Shown: positions 8,078 through 17,267, counted from the first letter of the stretch. The stretch: DNA of 37,044 nt from Lachnoanaerobaculum saburreum DSM 3986 (GCF_000185385.1 NZ_GL622296.1:889011-926054), one strand, 5' to 3'. A program made the numbers and translations. Notes: generated by a model not told the origin, from the sequence alone.

Positions 8078-9109
8078 ATGGCAAAGATAGTTACAATGGG
8101 AGAGATAATGCTTAGATTATCAACTCCGAATAATGAGAAGTTTATTCAGGCGGATGAGTTTGATATCAACTATGGCGGCGGTGAGGCAAATGTTGCAGTT
8201 TCACTTGCAAACTACGGTCATGATGCGGAATTTGTAAGTGCATTACCGAAGAATCCTATAGGTGATGCGGCTATTGCAACACTTCGCAAGTACAATGTAG
8301 GAACAAAGCATATTTCAAGAAGCGGTGAGAGAGTAGGTATCTATTTTCTTGAAACAGGTTCGGCAATGAGAGCTTCAAATGTGGTATATGACAGAGCAAA
8401 TTCTTCTATCTCCACAGCTAAGGCGGATGAGTTTGATTTTGATGCAATCTTTAAGGACGCTGACTGGTTCCATTTTACAGGAATTACTCCCGCAGTTTCA
8501 GACAGTGCCGCCAAGCTTACAGAGGAGGCACTTAAGGCGGCAAAGAAGGCAGGAGTAACAGTATCTGTAGACCTTAACTTCAGAAAGAAACTTTGGTCAT
8601 CCGAGAAGGCAAAAAGGATAATGACTAATCTTATGCAATATGTAGATGTATGTATCGGAAATGAAGAGGATGCGGAGAAGGTTCTTGGATTTAAGCCGGG
8701 CAACACAGATGTTACAGCCGGAGAGCTTGAGCTTAACGGCTATGTAGACATATTTAATCAGATGTGTGATCAGTTTAAATTTAAATATGTAATCAGTTCA
8801 CTTCGTGAGAGCTTTTCAGCTTCAAACAATGACTGGTCAGCCTGCATTATGGACGGAGCTACAAGAGAGTTCTATCACTCAAAGAAATACCATATAACTC
8901 CGATAGTAGACAGAGTAGGCGGCGGTGATTCATTTGCGGCAGGACTTATCTGCGGACTTTGTGATAAGAAGGACTTTAAGTCCGCACTTGAATTTGCGGT
9001 AGCCGCTTCGGCACTTAAGCATACAATACCTGGAGACTTCAACCTCGTAACAAGAGAGGATGTAGAAGGTCTTGCAGGTGGAGACGGCTCGGGCAGAGTG
9101 CAGAGATAA
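8078..9109 (+). CDS. kdgK: 2-keto-3-deoxygluconate kinase (PfkB family)
   Basis: A 343-residue PfkB/ribokinase-family sugar kinase. It phosphorylates 2-keto-3-deoxygluconate to the 6-phosphate used by the aldolase encoded just before it. It shows the N-terminal GEIMLRLSTP, the substrate-binding YGGGEANVAVSLA, VSVDLNFRKKLW, and the C-terminal PfkB signature with VDRVGGGDSFAAGL, where Asp284 is the catalytic base. The pairing with kdgA and the hexuronate genes makes KDG the natural substrate, although PfkB kinases are hard to separate on sequence alone. A GGAGA ribosome binding site is present, and a strong terminator follows the gene. Confidence 0.93.
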   Translation: MAKIVTMGEIMLRLSTPNNEKFIQADEFDINYGGGEANVAVSLANYGHDAEFVSALPKNPIGDAAIATLRKYNVGTKHISRSGERVGIYFLETGSAMRASNVVYDRANSSISTAKADEFDFDAIFKDADWFHFTGITPAVSDSAAKLTEEALKAAKKAGVTVSVDLNFRKKLWSSEKAKRIMTNLMQYVDVCIGNEEDAEKVLGFKPGNTDVTAGELELNGYVDIFNQMCDQFKFKYVISSLRESFSASNNDWSACIMDGATREFYHSKKYHITPIVDRVGGGDSFAAGLICGLCDKKDFKSALEFAVAASALKHTIPGDFNLVTREDVEGLAGGDGSGRVQR

Positions 9110-9135
9110 AAATAAAATATGTATTTTCCAAATTT

Positions 9136-9167
9136 AAAAGGAGTCGGCAGGATGCCGGCTCCTTTTT
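9136..9167 (+). terminator. intrinsic terminator after kdgK
   Basis: A 13-bp stem (9136-9148 with 9154-9166, one G-T pair) of the form AAAAGGAGTCGGC/GCCGGCTCCTTTT, with a five-base loop and a T-run at 9163-9167. It ends the hexuronate operon. The A-run on the left could also make it work on the minus strand. Confidence 0.92.
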
Positions 9168-9465
9168 ATGGTGCTGTAATAATGTAAAAATTAGTTAAAT
9201 TTTATGTCTGTAGATAAAATTTTAATTTATCTTAGTACAAATATCGTTTTAATATTTACCGATGTCATTTTTTATAATTATATCATAGTATTTTACTAGG
9301 AATTATAAAATATATAAAACAAATAAATTTTAAAAGTAAAATGAACCAAAACAAATAATTTACTGATGAAAATTTATATATTGCAAATATTGATTATCGG
9401 ATAAAAAAAATGATATATTACAGTCGAGTTTACCAACAATTTATATATAAAATGAAAGGAAGTTT
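9168..9465 (+). other. very AT-rich spacer upstream of the iron transporter
   Basis: About 300 bases with no open frame of note. The best promoter candidate is TTGATT (9390-9395), an 18-bp spacer and TATATT (9414-9419), about 45 bases before the lipoprotein gene. I looked for Fur and DtxR-type iron boxes and found none convincing; the segment around 9388-9402 only partly resembles a Fur box. Confidence 0.4.
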
Positions 9466-10536
9466 ATGAAAAATAAGTATTTGGTAAGTATGATGTTTTC
9501 AACAATAATTGCATTCTCTATGGTTACAGGTTGTGGAGCCAAAAAAGAGAGCAGTGAAGGTTTGACGAGCAGTGAAAGTGTCACAAGCAGCATTTCATCG
9601 TCAGAATCCTCAGAGGCTAAAGATATTGCAGGATTTCCCGTAGTTATGAAGCATGCCTATGGTGAAACGATTATAAAAGAAAAGCCTAAGAAAATAGTTA
9701 CACTAAATTGGAATAATGCAGATTCTATTTTAGCTCTTGGACTTGTACCTGTCGGTACATCTAAGATGAATTGGGGTTCGGTTACATCAAAAGGTCTTCT
9801 TCCGTGGACAGAGGCTAAGTTTAAAGAATTGGGTGTAGATAATCCAAATGTATTTAATGATCTTGACGGATATGATTATGAGGCTATTGCAGGAACAAAT
9901 CCTGATATTATAGTTGCACCTTATTCAGGAATGGAAGAAAAAGAGTATAAACGCTTATCAGAGATTGCGCCTACTGTTCCATTTAAGGATGTTGCATGGA
10001 AAACAACATGGAGGGATCAGTTATTGGAGGCATCGGAGGCTGTCGGAATGAAGGATGAGGGAGAAAAACTGGTAGAAGAAACAGAGAAATTTATAAAGGA
10101 TAATGTAGCAAAGTACCCTAATCTTTCAGGAAAGAGTGCAGCTCTATGCTATATAGATGCGGCAGATCTTAGTAAATTTTCGGTATACAGGACTATAGAT
10201 CCAAGAGCCGGCTATCTTGTGGATATGGGATTTGCTTTTCCTGAGAAAGTGGAGGCACAGGCAAATGATAAAGATTCATTTTATGTGCAGATTTCATCAG
10301 AACTTGCAGTTGAAACATTAAGTGATCTTGATATTATTATCACTTATGGAGATGATAAAACACTGGATGCAATAAAAAATGATGCCATATTTTCAAAAAT
10401 ACCTGCTGTTAAAGAAGGTAGAGTAGTTGTACTTGACAATAGTGGAGATCTTTCGGCAGCTTGTAATCCGTCAGTGCTGTCAATAAAAGCGGAGCTTGTA
10501 AATTATTTGGATGCCATTAATGCGGTAGTAAAATAG
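9466..10536 (+). CDS. iron-siderophore ABC transporter, substrate-binding lipoprotein
   Basis: A 356-residue lipoprotein of the FecB/FepB/FhuD class. The signal peptide ends in the lipobox VTGC with the lipidated Cys at residue 23. A Ser/Glu-rich linker (about 28-53) then leads to a periplasmic-binding-like fold: IVTLNWNNADSILALGLVPVG, NPDIIVAPYSG, a long connecting helix around residues 185-210, and LDIIITYGDD. It would capture a ferric siderophore or haem-like ligand outside the membrane and hand it to the two permeases that follow. AAAGGAAG precedes the ATG. The ligand cannot be assigned. Confidence 0.9.
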   Translation: MKNKYLVSMMFSTIIAFSMVTGCGAKKESSEGLTSSESVTSSISSSESSEAKDIAGFPVVMKHAYGETIIKEKPKKIVTLNWNNADSILALGLVPVGTSKMNWGSVTSKGLLPWTEAKFKELGVDNPNVFNDLDGYDYEAIAGTNPDIIVAPYSGMEEKEYKRLSEIAPTVPFKDVAWKTTWRDQLLEASEAVGMKDEGEKLVEETEKFIKDNVAKYPNLSGKSAALCYIDAADLSKFSVYRTIDPRAGYLVDMGFAFPEKVEAQANDKDSFYVQISSELAVETLSDLDIIITYGDDKTLDAIKNDAIFSKIPAVKEGRVVVLDNSGDLSAACNPSVLSIKAELVNYLDAINAVVK

Positions 10537-10553
10537 ATAAAGGAATATGCTAA

Positions 10554-11552
10554 ATGAGAAAGAAAAATTTTGCACTCTCTATGGTTGTATGTTTAGCTTT
10601 GCTTTTTATAATTGCAATTTTTTCTATATCCTTCGGAGCAAAGCAGATAGCCTTTTCAAAGATCATAGAGGTTCTTTTAGGTAAGGATTCAGACAGCATT
10701 GAAGCAACTGTTATACTGCAAAGAGTTCCAAGAACTGTATTTGGGATATTGGCAGGAGGTGCTCTTGGGATATCAGGTGCACTTATGCAAAGTATAACCA
10801 GAAATCCTATAGCAGATCCGAGTATTCTTGGTGTGAATACGGGAGCATCACTTTTTGTGGTTGCAGGTATAGCATTTCTTAATATTACGGCGGCATATCA
10901 ATATATCTGGCTGGCTATAATTGGAGCGGGGCTTACAGCATTCTTTGTGTATGCGGTTGCAAGTATCGGAAAGGATGGGGCTACACCTTTAAAACTTGCA
11001 CTTTCAGGAGCAGCTGTGAGTATAGTTTTGGGTTCACTTGTAAGTACCATCATGCTACCTGATAACAGGGTACTTCAAGCTTTCAGATTTTGGCAGGTTG
11101 GAAGCATAGGCAGTGCTACATGGGATAATATATCTCTTATCATTCCGTTTTTGATAATAGGTTTTATAATATCAATGTTTATTTCAGGGTATTTGAATAA
11201 TCTTGCATTAGGTGATGAAGCCGCTACGGCTTTGGGAACAAATGTAGTTATTACAAGGTCTGTCGGTGCTTTGGCATCTGTGTTGTTATGTGGAGCTACT
11301 ACGGCACTTGCAGGACCTATAGGATTCGTCGGTCTTATAATTCCTCATTTGGTAAGACTTATATATGGAAGTGAAATGGGGAAAATATTACCTCTATCTT
11401 TTTTGGGTTCAGGTATTTTGCTACTGCTATCTGATGTGATTGGAAGAATTATAGGCTCCCCCGGAGAAACAGAGGTTGGAATTATTACAGCAGTATTCGG
11501 AGCACCTGTTTTTATATTTGCAATCAGGAAGGGCAGGGTAAAAAGTCTATGA
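10554..11552 (+). CDS. FecCD-family iron-siderophore permease 1
   Basis: A 332-residue polytopic membrane protein of the FecCD (BtuC-like) family, with roughly nine to ten hydrophobic segments. Conserved family stretches are visible: LQRVPRTVFGILAGGALGISGA, QSITRNPIADPSILGVNTGA, the cytoplasmic coupling region LGDEAATALGTNV, and TALAGPIGFVGLIIPHLVRL. It forms the membrane channel with the second permease. It begins 17 bases after the binding-protein gene and overlaps the next gene by four bases (ATGA). Confidence 0.93.
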   Translation: MRKKNFALSMVVCLALLFIIAIFSISFGAKQIAFSKIIEVLLGKDSDSIEATVILQRVPRTVFGILAGGALGISGALMQSITRNPIADPSILGVNTGASLFVVAGIAFLNITAAYQYIWLAIIGAGLTAFFVYAVASIGKDGATPLKLALSGAAVSIVLGSLVSTIMLPDNRVLQAFRFWQVGSIGSATWDNISLIIPFLIIGFIISMFISGYLNNLALGDEAATALGTNVVITRSVGALASVLLCGATTALAGPIGFVGLIIPHLVRLIYGSEMGKILPLSFLGSGILLLLSDVIGRIIGSPGETEVGIITAVFGAPVFIFAIRKGRVKSL

Positions 11553-12568
11553 CAGATTTAAACTATGGATTTAAGAAGAGGGCTCTCAGATGGAAAGTAG
11601 TTGTACTGGCTTTATTTATAATGTCACTGATACTTATTGCCTGTGAGCTTTGTTTTGGAAGTGTATACTATCCTGTAAAAGATATTATAAGAGTTTTACT
11701 GGGAGAAAATATAGACGGTGTGTCATATGCAGTTAATAATGTTAGATTACCGAGAATGATTGGAGCGGTGTTTTCAGGCTTTGCATTCGGTATAGCAGGT
11801 TATGTCTTTCAAAATCTTTTACATAATCCTTTGGCTTCACCTGATGTAATAGGTATATCAGCCGGTACAAGCACAGCAGCTGTATTTTTAATTTTAGTTT
11901 TGAATATCAGAGGAGGTGTAGTTTCATTAGTCGCCATGGTTTTCGGTATTGTTACGGCAATGGCGATATATAGATTGTCAATTATAAAAGGGCATTTTAC
12001 ATATGGAAGAATGATACTTGTAGGTATAGCTGTGTCAGCACTTTTAAGGGCGATTACTTCCTATCTGTTGGCAAAAGCGGCAGAATATGATGTGGGCTCC
12101 ACTATGCAGTGGTTAAGTGGAAGCTTAAATGGAGTGCAGATGGAAGATGTACCTGCTCTTATTGTAGTCGTGGTAGTATTGACTTTCGTTCTGATATCTT
12201 TTACAAGACATATGGAAATTATACCGCTTGGAGATGATTTTGCTATAACACTGGGAATAAATACAAGGATTACTTATTCTATTATGATAGTGGTTGCAGT
12301 CATTCTTATATCCTTTGCAACTTCGGTTACGGGACCTATAGCGTCAGTAGCGTTTCTTTCAGGCCCTATAGCTTCAAGCCTTGCAGGAAGAGGAAAATCA
12401 AGTTTAGTACCTGCCGGTCTTGTGGGAACTGTACTTACTTTAGGAGCTGATCTGGTAGCATTTCATGCATTTCCTGTGCATTATCCTGTTGGTGTAGTCA
12501 CAGGACTTTTAGGAGCGCCATATATGCTTTATCTGCTGATAAGAATGAATAGAAGAGGTGTGAATTAA
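11549..12568 (+). CDS. FecCD-family iron-siderophore permease 2
   Basis: A 339-residue FecCD-family permease, partner of the preceding one. It has LPRMIGAVFSGFAFGIAGYV, QNLLHNPLASPDVIGISAGT and the coupling segment GDDFAITLGINT. The late conserved loop reads GPIASVAFLSGPIAS, so the usual PH of the GFVGLxxPHxxR block in the first permease is absent. This variation is seen in FepG-like second subunits and is not damage. It overlaps the upstream gene by four bases and the downstream ATPase by one, so the operon is tightly coupled. Confidence 0.92.
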   Translation: MTDLNYGFKKRALRWKVVVLALFIMSLILIACELCFGSVYYPVKDIIRVLLGENIDGVSYAVNNVRLPRMIGAVFSGFAFGIAGYVFQNLLHNPLASPDVIGISAGTSTAAVFLILVLNIRGGVVSLVAMVFGIVTAMAIYRLSIIKGHFTYGRMILVGIAVSALLRAITSYLLAKAAEYDVGSTMQWLSGSLNGVQMEDVPALIVVVVVLTFVLISFTRHMEIIPLGDDFAITLGINTRITYSIMIVVAVILISFATSVTGPIASVAFLSGPIASSLAGRGKSSLVPAGLVGTVLTLGADLVAFHAFPVHYPVGVVTGLLGAPYMLYLLIRMNRRGVN

Positions 12569-13365
12569 TGGGAAAACATATATTGGAAGCCAGGAGTCTG
12601 GTTGCCGGTTACGATGGAAATGCAATTATAAAAGGACTTGATTTGACTATACCGGAAGGAAAAATATCTGTGATTATAGGATCAAACGGATGTGGAAAAT
12701 CAACTCTTCTTAAAACTTTTTGCAGATTGAATAAAGTAATGTCAGGAAATATTTACTTGGACAATAAACCTGTATCGGAATATGATCCCAAAGAAATATC
12801 AAAGATAATAGGTCTTATGCCGCAGTCACCGCTTGTTCCTGAAGGTATTAGCGTTTATGATCTTATAAGTCGTGGACGATTTCCATATCGTAAGCTTTTT
12901 AGAGGCATGGATACAAATGATTTTGGAGCGATAGATGAAGCTATGGAAACCATGGGTATAATCGAACTTCGTGACAGGACTGTAGATGAATTATCGGGAG
13001 GACAAAGGCAAAGGGTTTGGATTGCTCTCGCTCTGGCGCAACAGACAGATATACTTTTTTTGGATGAGCCGACAACTTTTCTTGATATATCTTATCAGGT
13101 GGAAATACTTGATCTGCTGGGAGAACTTAACAGAAGCAAGAAGACCACGATAGTTATGGTTCTTCATGATATAAATCTTTCGGTGCGTTATGCAGATTAT
13201 ATATTTGCTCTTAAGTCAGGCAATTTATATGCGGAGGGAAATCCTGAAAGTATAATAAGTGAAAAGCTTATAAAGGATGTATATGGCTTGGACTGTACTG
13301 TTATAACAGATCCTACATCAAATACACCTATGATAGTGCCGATAGGAAAGTATCATAAAGAATAA
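12568..13365 (+). CDS. iron-siderophore ABC transporter ATPase
   Basis: A 265-residue ABC ATPase of the FecE/FepC/FhuC type. It has Walker A GSNGCGKST, the Q-loop LMPQSP, the signature LSGGQRQR, Walker B ILFLDEPTTFLD and the H-loop VLHD. It powers import through the two FecCD permeases on the cytoplasmic side. Its start overlaps the permease stop (TAATG). It is the last gene of the operon; a terminator-like hairpin lies about 130 bases downstream. Confidence 0.95.
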   Translation: MGKHILEARSLVAGYDGNAIIKGLDLTIPEGKISVIIGSNGCGKSTLLKTFCRLNKVMSGNIYLDNKPVSEYDPKEISKIIGLMPQSPLVPEGISVYDLISRGRFPYRKLFRGMDTNDFGAIDEAMETMGIIELRDRTVDELSGGQRQRVWIALALAQQTDILFLDEPTTFLDISYQVEILDLLGELNRSKKTTIVMVLHDINLSVRYADYIFALKSGNLYAEGNPESIISEKLIKDVYGLDCTVITDPTSNTPMIVPIGKYHKE

Positions 13366-13405
13366 AAACATTTGAGAAAGTCTGATAAAAATATTTTTTT
13401 TGCCA

Positions 13406-13424
13406 TAAGGTTAGGCTGTACTAA
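13406..13424. promoter_or_regulatory. DtxR/IdeR-like iron box candidate
   Basis: TAAGGTTAGGCTGTACTAA matches 16 of 19 positions of the actinobacterial DtxR/IdeR consensus TWAGGTWAGSCTWACCTWA. It lies just after the iron-transporter operon rather than before it, with no gene immediately downstream. Chance similarity is possible in AT-rich DNA, although the GGTTAGGCT core is not AT-rich. Confidence 0.35.
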
Positions 13425-13493
13425 TTAAAATTAGATGGAATATACAAATACAATTGCGATATTAGGATATTAAATCAGGAGGAATAGTTTACG

Positions 13494-13540
13494 AAAGTAG
13501 CCATCGCACTGACTTAGTGTTTTGGCTACTTTTAAGTTTT
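13494..13540 (+). terminator. terminator-like hairpin between the iron operon and adhE
   Basis: The outer stem AAAGTAGCC (13494-13502) with GGCTACTTT (13524-13532) is perfect, and an inner CACT/AGTG stem extends it. The T-run is short (TTTT, then AAGTTTT). An AGGAGG at 13478-13483 has no start codon at a useful distance. It probably ends the iron-transport transcript or a short RNA from this spacer. Confidence 0.65.
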
Positions 13541-13657
13541 ATGTAGTGGTTTTGTAGGTCTGCACTTGATTTTATTACAGGCATAAGACATCTTTTCTAA
13601 AGAAGCTATAGTATTATTTAGAAACTTAAAAGATAAAATAAAAATAAGAATATTATA

Positions 13658-13686
13658 TTGACAAAAAAATAACAATACTGTATTAT
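13658..13686 (+). promoter_or_regulatory. predicted adhE promoter
   Basis: TTGACA (13658-13663), a 17-bp spacer and TATTAT (13681-13686), about 54 bases before the adhE ATG. The -35 region is also part of a Rex-like site (13658-13675, 11 of 14 fixed positions). Confidence 0.8.
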
Positions 13687-13692
13687 ATAAGT

Positions 13693-13710
13693 ATGTTAAA
13701 AAAATAACGA
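13693..13710. promoter_or_regulatory. Rex-like redox operator at the adhE start site
   Basis: ATGTTAAAAAAATAACGA matches 11 of 14 fixed positions of the clostridial Rex consensus TTGTTAANNNNTTAACAA and sits at the predicted start site. A second similar site overlaps the -35 box, with centres 35 bp apart. Rex releases DNA when NADH is high, and adhE is a classic Rex target in Clostridia, so the context supports the call. Confidence 0.55.
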
Positions 13711-13739
13711 AATATTTGTTTTATTATGTCGGAGGAAGT

Positions 13740-16340
13740 ATGGCAGATAAGAATTTTATTGTTGACAGTATTGATAACTTAAGCATTAAGATGAAAGAGC
13801 TGAGAGAGGCGCAGAGAGAATTTGCAAGCTACAGCCAGGAACAGGTTGATAAGATTTTTTATGAGGTGGCTATGGCTGCAAATAAAGCAAGATTCTTGCT
13901 TGCAAAGATGGCGGTGGAAGAGACCGGAATGGGAGTTTTAGAGGATAAGGTTATCAAAAATCATTATGCGGCAGAGTATATTTACAATGCTTATAAGGAT
14001 ACCAAGACCTGCGGAGTGATTGAAGAGGACAAGATATTCGGAATAAAGAAAATTGCGGAGCCTATAGGTGTTATAGCTGCTGTAATTCCGACAACCAATC
14101 CGACATCTACAGCTATATTTAAAATACTTCTGGCACTTAAAACCAGAAATGCCATTATAATAAGCCCACACCCAAGAGCAAAGGACTGTACAAACTATAC
14201 TGCTAAAATGCTTTTGGAAAAAGCGGTAGAAGCAGGTGCTCCAAAGGGAATAATAGGATGGATAGATGTACCCTCACTTGAACTTACAAATGAGGTAATG
14301 CATGAGGCTGATATAATACTTGCAACAGGAGGTCCGGGAATGGTGAAGTCGGCTTACTCATCAGGAAAGCCTGCAATAGGCGTAGGTGCAGGTAATACTC
14401 CGGTAATTATTGATGAGACTGCCGATATCAAGATGGCTGTAAATTCAATAATACATTCAAAGACTTTTGATAACGGTATGATATGTGCTTCCGAGCAGTC
14501 GGTTACCGTACCGGACAGCATATATAATGAAGTAAAAAAAGAATTTGCATACAGAGGATGTTATTTTTTAAAGAAAGATGAACTTGATAAGGTAAGAAAG
14601 ACTATCATAATAGGCGGTTCTTTAAATGCAAAGATAGTAGGTCAGTCGGCATTTAAGATTGCCGAAATGGCAGGTGTAAGCGTACCTGAAAACACAAAAA
14701 TACTTATCGGTGAGGTGGAGTCTGTAGATATAAGCGAGGAATTTGCACATGAGAAGCTTTCTCCGGTACTTGCAATGTATAAGGCAAAGACCTTTGATGA
14801 GGCAATAGCAAAGGCTGAAAGACTTGTAGCGGACGGAGGTTATGGACATACATCAGCTATCTATATAGATGTGAATCAAAAAGAAAAGCTTGCTATACAT
14901 GAAAAAGCCATGAAGACATGTAGAATCCTTGTAAATACTCCGGCAGCTCATGGAGGTATCGGTGATTTATATAACTTTAAGCTTGCACCTTCACTTACAC
15001 TTGGCTGCGGATCATGGGGCGGTAACTCGGTTTCTGAGAATGTAGGAGTAAAGCATTTGATAAATATAAAAACTGTAGCACAAAGGAGAGAGAACATGTT
15101 GTGGCTTAGAACTCCTGAAAAGGTTTACTTTAAGAGAGGCTGTCTGCCGGTAGCACTTGATGAGCTTGGAAATATAATGCATAAGAAGAGAGCATTTATT
15201 GTAACAGATACATTCCTTTACAAGAACGGATATACAGAGGTTATCACAAATAAGCTTGATGAGATGGGAATAAGATATACCTGCTTCTATGATGTAACAC
15301 CGGATCCTACACTCCAATGTGCAAGAGAGGGTGTAAAGGCAATGACATCATTTGAGCCTGATGTTATCATTGCTCTCGGCGGCGGTTCGGCTATGGATGC
15401 CGCAAAGATAATGTGGGTAATGTATGAACATCCTGAAGTTAACTTTGAAGATATGGCTATGGACTTTATGGATATCAGAAAGAGAGTATATACCTTCCCT
15501 AAGATGGGACAAAAGGCATACTTTGTAGCGGTACCTACATCATCAGGTACAGGTAGTGAGGTTACACCTTTTGCAATTATTACAGATGCGGATACAGGAA
15601 TAAAATGGCCTATAGCAGACTATGAGATTCTCCCGAATATGGCAATAGTGGATGTAGACAATATGATGGATCAGCCGAAGGGACTTACAGCGGCATCAGG
15701 AATTGATGTACTTACACATGCACTTGAAGCCTATGTATCAATAATGGCTACAGATTATACGGACGGACTTGCTCTAAGAGCAATGAAACTTGTGTTTGAT
15801 TACCTTCCTTCGGCATATGAGAACGGAAGTGGAGATCCTATTGCAAGAGAGAAGATGGCGGATGCTTCCTGTCTTGCAGGTATGGCTTTTGCAAATGCTT
15901 TCCTTGGAGTAAATCACTCAATGGCACATAAACTTGGAGCATTCCATCATATAGCACATGGACTTGCAAATGCGGTTATACTTACAAGAGTAATGAGATA
16001 TAATGCCGTAGATGTACCTACAAAGATGGGAACATTCCCACAGTATGACTATCCTAAAGCAAAGGCAAGATATATAGAGGCGGCAAGGTACTGTGGTGTA
16101 ACAGGAAAAAATGATGATGAGATATTTGAAAACTTTATAAATAAAATAGAAGAGTTAAAGAGAATTATCGGAGTAAAAGAAACTATAGCTCTCTATGGAG
16201 TGGAAGAGAAGTATTTCCTTGATACATTGGATGAGATGAGCGAGCAGGCATTTAATGACCAATGTACTGCGGCAAATCCGAGATATCCGCTTATAAGTGA
16301 GATTAAAGAGCTGTATTTGGACGCTTATTACGGCAGATAA
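13740..16340 (+). CDS. adhE: bifunctional acetaldehyde-CoA / alcohol dehydrogenase AdhE
   Basis: An 866-residue fusion enzyme that reduces acetyl-CoA to acetaldehyde and then ethanol, oxidising two NADH; it forms spirosomes in the cytoplasm in known members. The N-terminal aldehyde dehydrogenase half (to about residue 440) has IGVGAGNTPVIID and the catalytic Cys249 in GMICASEQ. The C-terminal iron-dependent alcohol dehydrogenase half has the NAD-binding GGGSAMDAAK (from residue 547) and the metal-binding His residues in HHIAHGLANAV. The length is standard. The ATG at 13740 is chosen because GGAGGA lies four bases upstream; an in-frame ATG eight codons earlier has no such site. Rex-like operators overlap its promoter. 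Confidence 0.97.
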   Translation: MADKNFIVDSIDNLSIKMKELREAQREFASYSQEQVDKIFYEVAMAANKARFLLAKMAVEETGMGVLEDKVIKNHYAAEYIYNAYKDTKTCGVIEEDKIFGIKKIAEPIGVIAAVIPTTNPTSTAIFKILLALKTRNAIIISPHPRAKDCTNYTAKMLLEKAVEAGAPKGIIGWIDVPSLELTNEVMHEADIILATGGPGMVKSAYSSGKPAIGVGAGNTPVIIDETADIKMAVNSIIHSKTFDNGMICASEQSVTVPDSIYNEVKKEFAYRGCYFLKKDELDKVRKTIIIGGSLNAKIVGQSAFKIAEMAGVSVPENTKILIGEVESVDISEEFAHEKLSPVLAMYKAKTFDEAIAKAERLVADGGYGHTSAIYIDVNQKEKLAIHEKAMKTCRILVNTPAAHGGIGDLYNFKLAPSLTLGCGSWGGNSVSENVGVKHLINIKTVAQRRENMLWLRTPEKVYFKRGCLPVALDELGNIMHKKRAFIVTDTFLYKNGYTEVITNKLDEMGIRYTCFYDVTPDPTLQCAREGVKAMTSFEPDVIIALGGGSAMDAAKIMWVMYEHPEVNFEDMAMDFMDIRKRVYTFPKMGQKAYFVAVPTSSGTGSEVTPFAIITDADTGIKWPIADYEILPNMAIVDVDNMMDQPKGLTAASGIDVLTHALEAYVSIMATDYTDGLALRAMKLVFDYLPSAYENGSGDPIAREKMADASCLAGMAFANAFLGVNHSMAHKLGAFHHIAHGLANAVILTRVMRYNAVDVPTKMGTFPQYDYPKAKARYIEAARYCGVTGKNDDEIFENFINKIEELKRIIGVKETIALYGVEEKYFLDTLDEMSEQAFNDQCTAANPRYPLISEIKELYLDAYYGR

Positions 16341-16379
16341 TATAGGTGAATCTAAATTGGAAAGGAGATTGATATCATT

Positions 16380-17135
16380 ATGGATTTAACAAATAAAAAG
16401 CTTATTTTAGAGAGAAAGCATAAGAAAGTATATGAAAGCAATGATTGCATTATAAAGTCCTTCAGTAAGGAACATCCGAAGTCTGATGTATTCAATGAGG
16501 CACTTAATCAGGCAAGGATAGAAGAAACCGGTCTTAATGTCCCTAAGGTGCTTGCCGTAGAGGAGATGGATGGCGGCTGGGCTATCATAATGTTAAAGAA
16601 AAACGGTAAAACATTAAAAGAGATTATGGAGTCCGACAAGGAAAATATAAGAAAGTATATGGATATGTTTGTTGATATACAGCTTGATATAAACTCCAAG
16701 TCATCACCTCTTCTTAACAGAATGAACCTTAAATTTGGCAGGCAGATAAATGAGTTAAAGGAGCTTAGTGCAACTATCAGATACGAGCTTTTAACCAGAC
16801 TTGACGGAATGAAAAAACATACAAAGATTTGCCATGGTGATTTTAATCCGAGCAATGTCCTTATAGGAGATGACGGAGAGATATCCATAATAGATTGGTC
16901 TCATGCTACTCAGGGAAATGCGGCGGCGGATGCAGCCAATACCTATTTGCTTTTTGCTCTTGAAGATAAGGAACTTGCAGATATGTATATGGATATTTAC
17001 TGCAAGAAGTCGGATACTGCAAAACAGTATGTACAAAAATGGCTCTCTATCGTAGCTGCACAGAGATTGTCAAAGCATGTGGAGACTGAAAAAGAACTGT
17101 TGATGCAGTATATTGATGTGGTGGATTACTTATAA
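16380..17135 (+). CDS. phosphotransferase-family small-molecule kinase (APH-like)
   Basis: A 251-residue protein of the aminoglycoside phosphotransferase / choline kinase-like superfamily. The N-lobe includes CIIKSF and a Glu helix (NEALNQARIEE). The catalytic loop reads CHGDFNPSNVLI and the metal-binding loop IIDWSHA, both intact. The substrate is unknown; sugars, choline-like amines and antibiotics are all used by the family, and there is no reason to call it a resistance gene. It follows adhE by 39 bases and probably shares its transcript. AGGAG lies about 13 bases before the ATG, somewhat far. A terminator follows. Confidence 0.8.
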   Translation: MDLTNKKLILERKHKKVYESNDCIIKSFSKEHPKSDVFNEALNQARIEETGLNVPKVLAVEEMDGGWAIIMLKKNGKTLKEIMESDKENIRKYMDMFVDIQLDINSKSSPLLNRMNLKFGRQINELKELSATIRYELLTRLDGMKKHTKICHGDFNPSNVLIGDDGEISIIDWSHATQGNAAADAANTYLLFALEDKELADMYMDIYCKKSDTAKQYVQKWLSIVAAQRLSKHVETEKELLMQYIDVVDYL

Positions 17136-17172
17136 AGTTACTTTGATTTTAAAGTAAGAAGCTTATATATGT

Positions 17173-17212
17173 GGATTGTATACGATTTTACAATTGTATA
17201 CAATCCTTTTTT
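17173..17212 (+). terminator. intrinsic terminator after the kinase gene
   Basis: GGATTGTATAC (17173-17183) and GTATACAATCC (17196-17206) form a perfect 11-bp stem with a 12-base loop, followed by TTTTTT (17207-17212). The stem is AT-rich but long. Its position also argues against starting the next protein upstream of it. Confidence 0.8.
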
Positions 17213-17267
17213 GTGTTATCATAAGTACTTAAATAATGGAAGGAGCAGGTATTTAAACATTATTAAA

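Noticed and set aside
9388-9402. Fur box upstream of the iron transporter
   Set aside because: Only about half of the positions resemble the palindromic Fur consensus, which is expected by chance in such AT-rich DNA.
13478-13502. Small gene after the AGGAGG in the spacer before adhE
   Set aside because: No ATG, GTG or TTG lies at a usable distance, and a terminator hairpin follows at once.
16380-17135. Aminoglycoside resistance gene
   Set aside because: Only the general phosphotransferase fold is visible. The location after adhE and the lack of resistance-family signatures do not support a resistance call.
17169-17267. N-terminal extension of the CDF protein
   Set aside because: The extra 33 codons run through a perfect terminator hairpin and are not like CDF N-termini; the ATG at 17268 fits the family better.
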